A stretch of 12,955 bases of DNA from positions 1 to 12,955 of the forward strand of contig DGDY01000326.1 in NCBI GenBank assembly GCA_002385675.1, written 5' to 3'. Source of the DNA: Anaerolineales bacterium UBA3940 (lineage in GTDB: Bacteria > Chloroflexota > Anaerolineae > Aggregatilineales > UBA3940). Under the pieces are notes generated by a model. That model saw only the letters and a program-made list of their open reading frames with translations, had not been told where the DNA came from and did not search any database. Position 1 is the stretch's first letter. Every line of letters starts with the position of its first letter. Below, one piece after another: positions 6,652-12,955 of the stretch. A program made the translations under genes and the position numbers.

Positions 6652-7274
6652 CGTTCTCCCCCTGTTTACGGCAGTTGATATAGCAATGTAACCTGTTTTG
6701 AAGGCGCATTTATGAAAAATTGCTAAAAATCGTGCCCCGCTCATTGAATTCCCACTGCTTCCCCCGGATAATAGCATTAGCCCTCAGACTGTAAGTTTAC
6801 CGGTACAGGGCGCGCTCTTCTCTGTTCCGGCCCCTTGATTCCCAGACTTGGTCGTGCGTTGAAGGAGGCAGAAGCCCGCGCCATCTCTCGCGTTTGAGTT
6901 TGCGTTGACTGGCCGCCGCAGACAGACCTTTCTACTGGAAACACCTGCCGATCTTATCAGCACTGTTGTGGGCTTTCGCAGGCAGCCGTTAGCAACACAG
7001 GTGCCCCGCGCGCCTGCGTCTCACACCGCCGCCCTCGTGAACACACCACCATCCTGTTCGCCCTCGCCGCCTGCCTGCGCGATGCATACGCCGCCAGCCC
7101 CGAACAGCAGTGCCCGCAGCGTTTATTCTCATACCACTCCTATCATCATAATCTGTTTGCGGTACAGGCGATACCTCAACCATGAGTACATTTCCATTTT
7201 ATCTATGGCCCCTGCATGCCCTCACTTCACCGGGGTCGGGCGGCAGGCAGGGTGAACATAGGAGCAGCGCATTT
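6652..7274. other. Divergent intergenic region, 623 bases, no supported gene
   Basis: This spacer separates the - strand GMC gene from the + strand membrane fusion genes. Open frames here (for example 6905-7255 +) have a composition unlike the flanking genes, no Shine-Dalgarno and no recognisable domain. The part at 6661-6780 is AT-rich and suits promoters. I see one reasonable + strand promoter (6744-6772) and no clear - strand promoter for the GMC gene. Nothing like a known RNA family was recognised. Confidence 0.6.
6744..6772 (+). promoter_or_regulatory. Weak candidate promoter reading toward the membrane fusion genes
   Basis: TTGAAT (6744-6749), a 17-base spacer and GATAAT (6767-6772). 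Spacing is ideal and each hexamer has one to two mismatches. It would give a leader of about 495 nt before the first membrane fusion protein gene, which is unusually long. A closer promoter was not found, so the true one may lie elsewhere. Confidence 0.35.
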
Positions 7275-8642
7275 ATGAAATGTCATAGCCGTATCCTGGC
7301 TTCGCTGGTGCTGCTATCGCTGGCGGCACTCGCTGTGTCCGGCTGCTTGCAGCAGCAGTCGATCGCAGCCGCCGCGCCAGAAGAACCTGCACCGGAAGAA
7401 GCCAAGGCCGAGTTTGAACACCAGGTCGCACGGGTCACCGCGACGGGCCGGGTGGTTCCGGCGGAATGGACGGTGCTCAGCTTCCCGATGGGCGGCACCG
7501 TACTGGAACTCAACGTGGATGTCGGTGACTCCGTTGAGGCGGGCGACGTGATCGCCCGGCTGGGCACGGCGGACCTTGAGATGCAGCGCCTTGAAGCGGA
7601 AGCCAACCTCGCCCGCGCACAGGCCAACCTGGCCAAGGTATCCGCCGGGCCGTCCGAGGAGGAGATCCGCGCTGCCGAGCAGGCCGTCGCCGCCGCGAAC
7701 GCCCGCGCGGCTGCTGCCGCCGCTCGCCGCGATGCCCTCTACACCCAGACCGATCCCGGCGAGATCGCAGAGGCTGAGAGCCGGCTCTTGGAGGCACAAC
7801 TGCGCCGGGCTCGCGCCCTAGAGGACCTCCAGTGGCTGCAGAACTTCAACCCGGAGGACTGCGAGCGCTACGAGCGCCAGCAAGACTGGACCTTCGCCGG
7901 GTTGACCATCCTTGAGGAGATCTACAACGAACTCAAGAACGACCCCGACTTCGACATCGACCTGCCGGATGACATCGACTTCTCGCTGCCTCCGCCCCCG
8001 CGACAGGCCTGCCCGCTCGGCAGCTACAAGCAGGTGGAGGACTACTACCACCTGACCGAGCTTGAGGTGCAGGCCGCACAGCTCTACCTTGACGAGCTTA
8101 AGGCCGGCCCGGACCCGAACCTCGTACGCGTCGAGAACGCCCGCATCTGGATGGCGTCCGCGCAGGCACAGGCGGCACAGGCCCGCTTGGACTACCTGCT
8201 CGCACAGCCCTTCCCGGAGCAGGTGGCAGTCGCCGAGGCCCAGCTTGAGCAGGCCGAGCGCGAGCTTGAGCTTGTCATGCTGCAGTTCAAGCAGACCGAA
8301 CTGGTCGCGCCCTTCAGCGGCGTGATCACCGAGCGCTACCTCGACGCGAACGAGTTCACCACGCCGGGCCAGCCCATCGTGCAGATCGCCGCGCTTGACC
8401 GCCTGCGCGTCGAGACGACCGACCTCAGCGAGATCGACGTTGCGCGGCTGGAGCTTGGCGACACCGCTCTCGTCGGCTTCGACGCTCTGGGGGATGTCCA
8501 GGTGTCGGGCAGGGTCGTCGGCATCGCGCCGAAGGCAGAAGAGGGCATGGGCGTTAACTTCACCGTTCTCATCGAGCTTGACGAAGTGCCGGAAAACCTC
8601 CGCTGGGGGATGACGGCTTTCGTCGAGATCGAGGACGAGTAG
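7275..8642 (+). CDS. Lipoprotein membrane fusion protein (HlyD/RND-adaptor family), first of pair
   Basis: The product is 455 aa. ATG 7275 lies 10 bases after AGGAG (7260-7264) and begins a signal peptide ending in a lipobox, AVSGC (C24), so the protein should be lipid-anchored outside the cytoplasmic membrane. A biotinyl-lipoyl half follows (RVVPAEWTVLSFPMGGTV, VDVGDSVEAGDVIARL, 59-96), then an Ala/Glu-rich coiled-coil hairpin (about 99-187 and 260-342). The second lipoyl half is LVAPFSGVITERYLDANEF (343-361), followed by beta-barrel and membrane-proximal segments (TTDLSEIDVARL, GIAPKAEEGMGVNFTV, WGMTAFVEIE). The hairpin tip carries an acidic insert (about 188-258) with two Cys (C196, C246) and a proline run. 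Such adaptors normally join an ABC (MacB-like) or RND pump to its outer parts; none is encoded nearby. The frame is open upstream to 7182, but that stretch lacks a signal peptide start. Confidence 0.9.
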   Translation: MKCHSRILASLVLLSLAALAVSGCLQQQSIAAAAPEEPAPEEAKAEFEHQVARVTATGRVVPAEWTVLSFPMGGTVLELNVDVGDSVEAGDVIARLGTADLEMQRLEAEANLARAQANLAKVSAGPSEEEIRAAEQAVAAANARAAAAAARRDALYTQTDPGEIAEAESRLLEAQLRRARALEDLQWLQNFNPEDCERYERQQDWTFAGLTILEEIYNELKNDPDFDIDLPDDIDFSLPPPPRQACPLGSYKQVEDYYHLTELEVQAAQLYLDELKAGPDPNLVRVENARIWMASAQAQAAQARLDYLLAQPFPEQVAVAEAQLEQAERELELVMLQFKQTELVAPFSGVITERYLDANEFTTPGQPIVQIAALDRLRVETTDLSEIDVARLELGDTALVGFDALGDVQVSGRVVGIAPKAEEGMGVNFTVLIELDEVPENLRWGMTAFVEIEDE

Positions 8643-8664
8643 CAGCGTGGGGAGAACGAGCACG

Positions 8665-9921
8665 ATGAACAACACACGTACCATGCGGCGAGTCCTGCAG
8701 CTTGCCCTGTTGCTGGCCCTGGCGGCGCTTCTCGCCACCGGCTGCAACGCGCTGCGGGGCGCTCCGTCTGAGCCGGAGGAGGCCGAGAGAGATCTGCAGG
8801 TGGCCGGGGGCGCCCCCTCCAACGCTATCACGGCGACGGCGCGCGTCGTCCCGGCTCGTGAAGCCACGCTGACCTTCATGACCTCCGGGCAGGTGGTGGA
8901 ACTGCTCGTGCAGGAGGGCGACACGGTGCAGGAGGGCGATGTCATCGCCCGGCTTGACACCACCCTCCTCGACGCCCAGATCGAGCGGGCCGAGGCGGCA
9001 GTGGCCGTCGCCGAGGCCCAGTTAGAGCAGGTGCGCACGGGCGCGCACGAGGCTCAAATTGCGGAGCTTGAGAACACCATCCAGGCGTCCAGGGCGGCAG
9101 CCTCCGCCGCCATCGCCGAGCGGGATGCCATCCAGTCGAGCGGGCCATCACCGGCGGACATCGCCAAGGCGCAGCTTGCCGCACACCAGCTTTACATTAT
9201 GATGGAAGCCGAGCGCATCCACTACGACTGGGTCGCCAACAGCGAAGCGCGCCCGGACATATACACCGATGCCGAGAAGGAGTTCCTCCCCACGCAGGAG
9301 GAGTACGCGCGGGATAAGTACGAGATAGCGCTGGCGAACTATCAGGCGGCGCAGGCCAAGGTGGACGCAATGACCCACCGGCAGGCGACCCCCGGCAGTG
9401 TGCGAGCCGCATCCGCTGAAGCCTGGGCCGCATCCGCCGAGGCGGAAGCCGGACAAGCCCAGCTTGACCTGCTGCTCGCCGGTCCGCGCGAGCAAGATAT
9501 TGCGATCGCCGAGGCGGTGGTTTCACAGGCGCAGGCGGAGCTGGCGCGGGCCCGGATGGAGCGCCAGCGCGCCGAACTGGTCGCGCCGTTCTCCGGTACG
9601 GTCAGCGAGATCTACATCCGCAATATGCAGTACGTCACCGCCGGTGAGCCGATCCTGCTGCTGGCCGATATGTCGAGCCTGCATGTCCAGACGACCGACC
9701 TCAGCGAGCTTGACGTGGCGGCGCTGGCCCCCGGCGATACGGTCTACGTGACGTTCGATGCGCTGCCCGGCGAGGAGTACGAGGGGCGCGTGACTCGCAT
9801 CGCCCCGAAGGCCGAGGACAGCGTGGCGGCGAACTTCATGGTCACCGTCGAGGTGGCGAACCTGCCCCCGGTTGTGCGCTGGGGCATGACGGCCTTCGTC
9901 GAGGTGCCCCGAACGCAGTAG
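8665..9921 (+). CDS. Lipoprotein membrane fusion protein (HlyD/RND-adaptor family), second of pair
   Basis: The product is 418 aa, a paralogue of the preceding gene and 22 bases downstream of it, so very likely co-transcribed. ATG 8665 follows GGGGAG (8649-8654). The signal peptide has a leucine/alanine core and lipobox LATGC (C27). Lipoyl halves are RVVPAREATLTFMTSGQVV with VQEGDTVQEGDVIARLD (60-98) and LVAPFSGTVSEIYIRNMQYV (305-324). A long Ala/Glu coiled coil lies between. The C-terminal motifs TTDLSELDVAAL, RIAPKAEDSVAANF and RWGMTAFVEV closely match the first copy. The hairpin tip (about 180-230) differs: it is rich in Tyr, Asp and Glu and has no Cys. Two different adaptors could form a mixed ring, or serve two pumps encoded elsewhere. 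A GTG at 8647 is an in-frame alternative start but gives a worse signal peptide. Confidence 0.9.
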   Translation: MNNTRTMRRVLQLALLLALAALLATGCNALRGAPSEPEEAERDLQVAGGAPSNAITATARVVPAREATLTFMTSGQVVELLVQEGDTVQEGDVIARLDTTLLDAQIERAEAAVAVAEAQLEQVRTGAHEAQIAELENTIQASRAAASAAIAERDAIQSSGPSPADIAKAQLAAHQLYIMMEAERIHYDWVANSEARPDIYTDAEKEFLPTQEEYARDKYEIALANYQAAQAKVDAMTHRQATPGSVRAASAEAWAASAEAEAGQAQLDLLLAGPREQDIAIAEAVVSQAQAELARARMERQRAELVAPFSGTVSEIYIRNMQYVTAGEPILLLADMSSLHVQTTDLSELDVAALAPGDTVYVTFDALPGEEYEGRVTRIAPKAEDSVAANFMVTVEVANLPPVVRWGMTAFVEVPRTQ

Positions 9922-9942
9922 AGCCTGTCTCCACAGGCAAGC

Positions 9943-9984
9943 AATAAAAGAAGAGGCTCTGCCGCCGCACTAGCAGAGCCTCTC
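9943..9984 (-). terminator. Intrinsic terminator of tRNA-Ala, probably also stopping the + strand genes
   Basis: A perfect 11-bp stem AGAGGCTCTGC (9952-9962) / GCAGAGCCTCT (9973-9983) has a 10-base loop. On the - strand it is followed by CTTCTTTTATT, a proper U-rich tail, so it terminates the tRNA transcript. On the + strand only a short CTT follows, so stopping there is less sure. A further 6-bp hairpin, GCCTGT/ACAGGC (9923-9928 with 9933-9938), lies right after the second membrane fusion gene. Confidence 0.8.
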
Positions 9985-10045
9985 TTATCGACGCCTTACA
10001 TAGATGATAGAAACCCCATCCCGAACGAGTGCCCGGGATGAATAG

Positions 10046-10118
<73 letters not shown>

Positions 10119-10135
10119 ATTTCGATTGCGAGGCG

Positions 10136-10164
10136 ATTCTATCGGTTTGCGCAATCCTTGTCAA
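10136..10164 (-). promoter_or_regulatory. Near-consensus promoter of tRNA-Ala
   Basis: On the - strand, a perfect TTGACA (10164-10159), a 17-base spacer and TAGAAT (10141-10136) are visible. The start would be near 10129, about 11 bases before the mature tRNA 5' end at 10118. It lies between the AI-2E permease stop codon and the tRNA, which makes the tRNA an independent unit. Confidence 0.85.
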
Positions 10165-10206
10165 GAGATCGAGCAAGCGCCTCCCTTAGAATGGCCATAG
10201 AAAAGG

Positions 10207-11322
10207 CTACGCGCTCTCATCCTGCTCGACCGGGTGGCCTGCCGCGCCCGTCCGGCGGCGGATGGCAGGCGCGAGCATCTCGACGATGAGCACGCGCCCG
10301 GCGGCAGCCAGCGGCACGGCAACCAGCACGCCGATCAACCCGCCGACCACCCCGCCCACGAACAGCGCCAGCAGCACCAGCAGCGGCGAGATCTTCGTCT
10401 GGCTGTGCATGATGTTGGGCGTCACGACGTTGCTCTCAAGCTGCTGGAGGACCAGCATGAAGCCCAGGGTGATGAGGGCTTTCGTCGGGGAACTGAGCAG
10501 CGCGACCAGCGCGACGGGGATGGTCGCCACGGTCGGCCCGATGAGCGGCACGAACTGCCCGACACCGACGAGAACACTGAGCGCCAGCGTATACGGCACG
10601 CCGATGATCGACAGCCCGATATAGGCCAGCCCGCCGATGAAGAGCACACTCAGCATGACCGCCCGGATGTACCCGCCCATCGCGTGGCCGATCTGCCTCA
10701 GCACGCGGCTCGTCTCGCTCCGCTGGCGCGGTGGGAACAGCGACAGGAAGAACGCATTCAGCTTATCGCTCTCGATCTGCCAGTAGACCGAGACGAACAG
10801 GATCAGCACCAGGTCGAAGAAGGCTGAGGTGAGCGTGATGGGCAGGCTAATGGCCTGCGTGCCAAGCCCCACCGCCTGCGACGACAGCGTATCGAGGACC
10901 ACCCCGTTGTTCAGCCAGGGGCGCGCCTCTATCCACTCCTGGACGGTTTCCAGATAGTCCGGGATGTTCCCGATCACCGCGAGCAGTTCGTTCACCAGCG
11001 GCGGGATGATGAACCAGCCCGCCGCAACGATGATCACCACCAGCAGCAGGTACACGAGGGCCAGCGCCACACCGCGCGGCATCCGCCTGCCAAGCCAGTC
11101 CACGACCGGCGACAGCGCCGAGGCGATCACGATGCCGAGCAGCGCCAGCGCCAGCGGTCGCGCAACCAGCCGGATGAAGTACAGCAGCCCGATGCCCAGC
11201 GCGAGCGTCCCCGCGCCGATCAGCACGATCTGCCACCAGGGTCTGTGGGTCGTTTCACGCTCATGCTCGCGCGGGCGCTCCGGAGCCCGGCTTGTGTCTA
11301 CCGTCTCTGCATGTTCGGCCAT
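10207..11322 (-). CDS. AI-2E family transporter / permease (PF01594)
   Basis: A 371-aa integral membrane protein. After a hydrophilic, charged 28-residue N-terminus come about eight hydrophobic segments (near 31-51, 56-76, 85-107, 160-181, 221-241, 245-276, 282-294 and 312-347). A long soluble loop lies between the third and fourth. The family signature is clear: VGQFVPLIGPTVATIPVALVA (254-274) and LESNVVTPNIM...ISPLLVLLALFVGGVVGGLIGVLVAVPL (295-338). Members export small molecules, among them autoinducer-2 (TqsA), or act as Na+/H+ or Na+/Li+ antiporters, so the name does not fix the substrate. The ATG at 11322 has only a weak ribosome site (ACGAG) and no clear promoter upstream. No quorum-sensing gene is near. 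Element B lies 78 bases upstream of the start. Confidence 0.92.
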   Translation of the reverse strand: MAEHAETVDTSRAPERPREHERETTHRPWWQIVLIGAGTLALGIGLLYFIRLVARPLALALLGIVIASALSPVVDWLGRRMPRGVALALVYLLLVVIIVAAGWFIIPPLVNELLAVIGNIPDYLETVQEWIEARPWLNNGVVLDTLSSQAVGLGTQAISLPITLTSAFFDLVLILFVSVYWQIESDKLNAFFLSLFPPRQRSETSRVLRQIGHAMGGYIRAVMLSVLFIGGLAYIGLSIIGVPYTLALSVLVGVGQFVPLIGPTVATIPVALVALLSSPTKALITLGFMLVLQQLESNVVTPNIMHSQTKISPLLVLLALFVGGVVGGLIGVLVAVPLAAAGRVLIVEMLAPAIRRRTGAAGHPVEQDESA

Positions 11323-11399
11323 CTCGTTACATACCAGTACAACTCAGCCGCCTCAGGTCATACCTTGAGACTACCGGGGTGGGGAGCAAAAAGCCTAGC

Positions 11400-11566
11400 G
11401 GGAGCCCCACCTCCAACCCTCACCCCCTAACCCCCTCTCCCGGTCGCGACCTGCAGTCGCTGGGAGAGGGGGAAGGATGTGACGCGTTGCCAGTGCAAAC
11501 GCCCCCATCCCTCTCCCAGGCCACGACAGTGACCGTTCAGGAGAGGGGCGAGGGGTGAGGGCTCCC
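11400..11566. repeat. Large nested palindromic element B
   Basis: Outer arms CCCTCACCCC (11417-11426) and GGGGTGAGGG (11552-11561) are flanked by GGGAGCC (11400-11406) and GGCTCCC (11560-11566). They enclose three stems. The first is CCCCCTCTCCC/GGGAGAGGGGG (11431-11441 with 11462-11472), topped by GCGAC/GTCGC. The second is GCGTT/AACGC (11484-11488 with 11498-11502). The third is CCCTCTCC/GGAGAGGG (11509-11516 with 11540-11547). The whole folds like a cloverleaf. It fills most of the 321-base gap between the divergent AI-2E and comM genes; no gene was supported there. Confidence 0.75.
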
Positions 11567-11568
11567 AC

Positions 11569-11597
11569 TTGCCCCTTGACCCCGCCCGTGCTAGGAT
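11569..11597 (+). promoter_or_regulatory. Candidate promoter for the ComM/YifB gene
   Basis: TTGCCC (11569-11574), a 17-base spacer and TAGGAT (11592-11597). The start would be near 11604, 40 bases before the GTG start codon. A better -35-like TTGACC at 11576-11581 is only 10 bases from the -10 box and cannot pair with it. The promoter directly abuts element B. Confidence 0.4.
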
Positions 11598-11643
11598 GGG
11601 CGCACCTCAACCACTATCCTCTTTCACCATCGCGGAGGTCGCC

Positions 11644-12955
11644 GTGCTCGCCAAAGTGAATAGCTGCGCGCTTGTCGGGTTGGATGGAACGCTCGTCGAA
11701 GTGGAGGTGGACGCAGCCAAAGGCATGCCCAGCCAGACGCTCGTCGGGCTGCCCAGCACGGCAGTGAAAGAATCGAAAGAGCGCGTGTGGTCGGCCATCC
11801 GCAACAGCGGCCTGACCTTCCCCAGCGCCCGCCGCCTCACCATCAACCTCGCCCCCGCCGATCTGCGCAAGGACGGCCCCGCCTACGACCTCGCGATTGC
11901 GCTCGGCGTGCTGGCCGCAACCGGGCAGATCCCGCCCGACGTGCTCGAAAGCTCGCTCGTGCTCGGCGAGCTTTCGCTTGATGGCAGCGTGCGGCATGTG
12001 CGGGGCGTGCTGTCTGCCGCGCATCTGGCGCACGAACTGGGGCTGGAGCGGATTTTCGTGCCCGCCGCCGACGCGCCCGAAGCCGCCCTCATCCCCGACA
12101 TCGAGGTCATCCCGGTCGATCACCTGATCACGCTCGTCGAGCACCTGCTGGGGCTGGATACCATCCCGCCGTTCGACCGCGACAGCTACACCTGGCCTGC
12201 GTATACGCCCGGCTACCTCACCGACTTCGCCGACGTGAAGGGGCAGGAGCACGTCAAGCGGGCGCTGGAGGTCGCAGCGGCGGGCGGGCATAACGTGCTG
12301 CTCATGGGCCCGCCGGGCGCAGGCAAGACGCTGCTGGCGCGGGCCGTGCCGGGCATCCTGCCACGCATGACGCTCAGCGAGGCGCTGGAGGTGACGCGCA
12401 TCTACTCCGTCGCCGACATGTTACCGGAGGGCGTGCCGCTGATGCAGCACCGTCCCTTCCGCGCGCCACACCACACCATCAGCCATGCGGGGCTCGTGGG
12501 CGGCGGCTCGTGGCCCCGCCCCGGCGAGATCAGCCTGGCGCATAGAGGGGTGCTCTTTTTAGACGAAATTCCGGAGTTCGGCAAGGCGCTGGAGAACCTG
12601 CGCCAGCCGATGGAGGACCGGCAGGTAACGATCAGCCGGGCGTCGGGCACGATGTGCTTCCCGGCCAACTTCATGCTGATCGCGGCGGCGAACCCCTGCC
12701 CGTGCGGCTATTATGGCGACCCGGTCCGCCCGTGCACGTGCAGCGCGCAGATGATCACCCGCTACCAGCAGCGCATGTCCGGCCCGCTGCTGGACCGCAT
12801 CGACATCCACGTGGACGTGCCCAGCGTGGACTACGACAAGCTGACGGACGACCGGCGCGGCGAGCCTTCCGAGCGCATCCGCGAGCGGGTGCAGGCCGCG
12901 CGGGACCGGCAGGGGGGGGGGGTCGCGGGGGGGGGGGGGGGGGGGGGCGCACCGG
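11644..12955 (+). CDS. comM: YifB/ComM-type Mg-chelatase-like AAA+ ATPase (3' truncated by window)
   Basis: 437 codons are present of a family normally near 510 aa. ComM is a hexameric helicase that promotes branch migration when incoming DNA is integrated during natural transformation; YifB proteins are widespread even in non-competent species. GTG 11644 follows GGAGG (11634-11638). The N-terminal Lon-protease-like ChlI domain spans about 1-165, with the typical opening SCALVGLDGTLVEVEVD. The AAA+ core has Walker A GPPGAGKT (222-229), the loop RPFRAPHHTISHAGLVGGG (270-288), Walker B VLFLDE (D307, E308), the YifB cysteine cluster NPCPCGYYGDP...CTC (350-366) and the arginine-bearing LLDRIDIHVDVP (382-393). 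Residues after about 423 are corrupted by poly-G, and the C-terminal domain lies beyond the window. Confidence 0.93.
   Translation, partial: MLAKVNSCALVGLDGTLVEVEVDAAKGMPSQTLVGLPSTAVKESKERVWSAIRNSGLTFPSARRLTINLAPADLRKDGPAYDLAIALGVLAATGQIPPDVLESSLVLGELSLDGSVRHVRGVLSAAHLAHELGLERIFVPAADAPEAALIPDIEVIPVDHLITLVEHLLGLDTIPPFDRDSYTWPAYTPGYLTDFADVKGQEHVKRALEVAAAGGHNVLLMGPPGAGKTLLARAVPGILPRMTLSEALEVTRIYSVADMLPEGVPLMQHRPFRAPHHTISHAGLVGGGSWPRPGEISLAHRGVLFLDEIPEFGKALENLRQPMEDRQVTISRASGTMCFPANFMLIAAANPCPCGYYGDPVRPCTCSAQMITRYQQRMSGPLLDRIDIHVDVPSVDYDKLTDDRRGEPSERIRERVQAARDRQGGGVAGGGGGGGAP
12912..12947. other. Poly-G runs at the window end, probable sequencing artefact
   Basis: Eleven consecutive G (12912-12922), then TCGC, then 21 consecutive G (12927-12947), all inside the coding sequence of the ComM-like gene. 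The frame is kept but reads as glycine where the family has a conserved Arg/Phe-rich motif (RFAGTG-like). It is best treated as unreliable sequence. Confidence 0.8.

Noticed and set aside
4927..6678. 583-codon + strand open frame opposite the GMC gene
   Set aside because: Same cause: the mirror image of a high-GC coding region. The composition (Arg, His, Gln, Ala) is unlike a real protein and it has no ribosome site.
6652..6777. 42-codon N-terminal extension of the GMC protein, possibly a signal peptide
   Set aside because: The sequence has no clear signal peptide or Tat twin-arginine motif, lies in an AT-rich promoter-like stretch, and GTG 6651 has a better ribosome site.
6905..7255. 116-codon + strand open frame in the divergent spacer
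   Set aside because: No ribosome site, odd composition and no domain; it overlaps the ribosome site region of the membrane fusion gene.
11400..11566. Possible CRISPR array from the repeated CCTCTCCC / GGAGAGGG blocks
   Set aside because: The blocks are inverted partners of nested stems, not direct repeats with equal spacers, and no cas gene is present.

Overview
The window is about 13 kb of GC-rich bacterial chromosome. It carries nine protein genes, one tRNA gene and several palindromic repeats in the spacers. Lipoprotein-anchored membrane fusion proteins, the style of the primary sigma factor and C/G-rich nested palindromes in the gaps suggest a Chloroflexota-type organism. That assignment is an inference from gene style, not from a marker I could place with certainty. 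No phage, CRISPR, transposase or plasmid genes are visible.

Left part (1-2190, + strand): an extended -10 promoter and a structured leader precede a YceD/DUF177 zinc-cysteine protein. Next comes the primary sigma factor RpoD/SigA, with its own candidate promoter and a strong intrinsic terminator.

Middle part (2190-6651, - strand): a class V aminotransferase of the 'cysteine desulfurase-like' type stands alone. Upstream of it is a two-gene unit in which a cholesterol-oxidase-like GMC flavoprotein is read first, and its TGA stop overlaps the ATG of an APH-type phosphotransferase (ATGA). Two copies of a nested inverted-repeat element lie just 3' of these - strand genes. A third, unrelated inverted repeat follows the rpoD terminator.

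Right part: a 620-base divergent spacer leads to two tandem + strand genes for paralogous lipoprotein membrane fusion (HlyD/RND-adaptor-like) proteins. No transporter gene accompanies them. A shared terminator separates them from a - strand tRNA-Ala(CGC) with a near-consensus promoter. An AI-2E family (PF01594) permease follows on the - strand, then a large nested palindrome. Last is the 5' part of a YifB/ComM-like AAA+ Mg-chelatase-type ATPase, cut by the window end. The final ~45 bases are nearly pure G and look like sequencing error.

Most of the window is housekeeping or ordinary accessory content. I do not see a convincing new multi-gene system. The items most worth a second look are the nested palindromic elements (same fold, differing arms), the orphan pair of membrane fusion lipoproteins, the desulfurase-like enzyme without a catalytic cysteine, and the coupled GMC-oxidoreductase/kinase pair with a CX2CX2CX3C motif.
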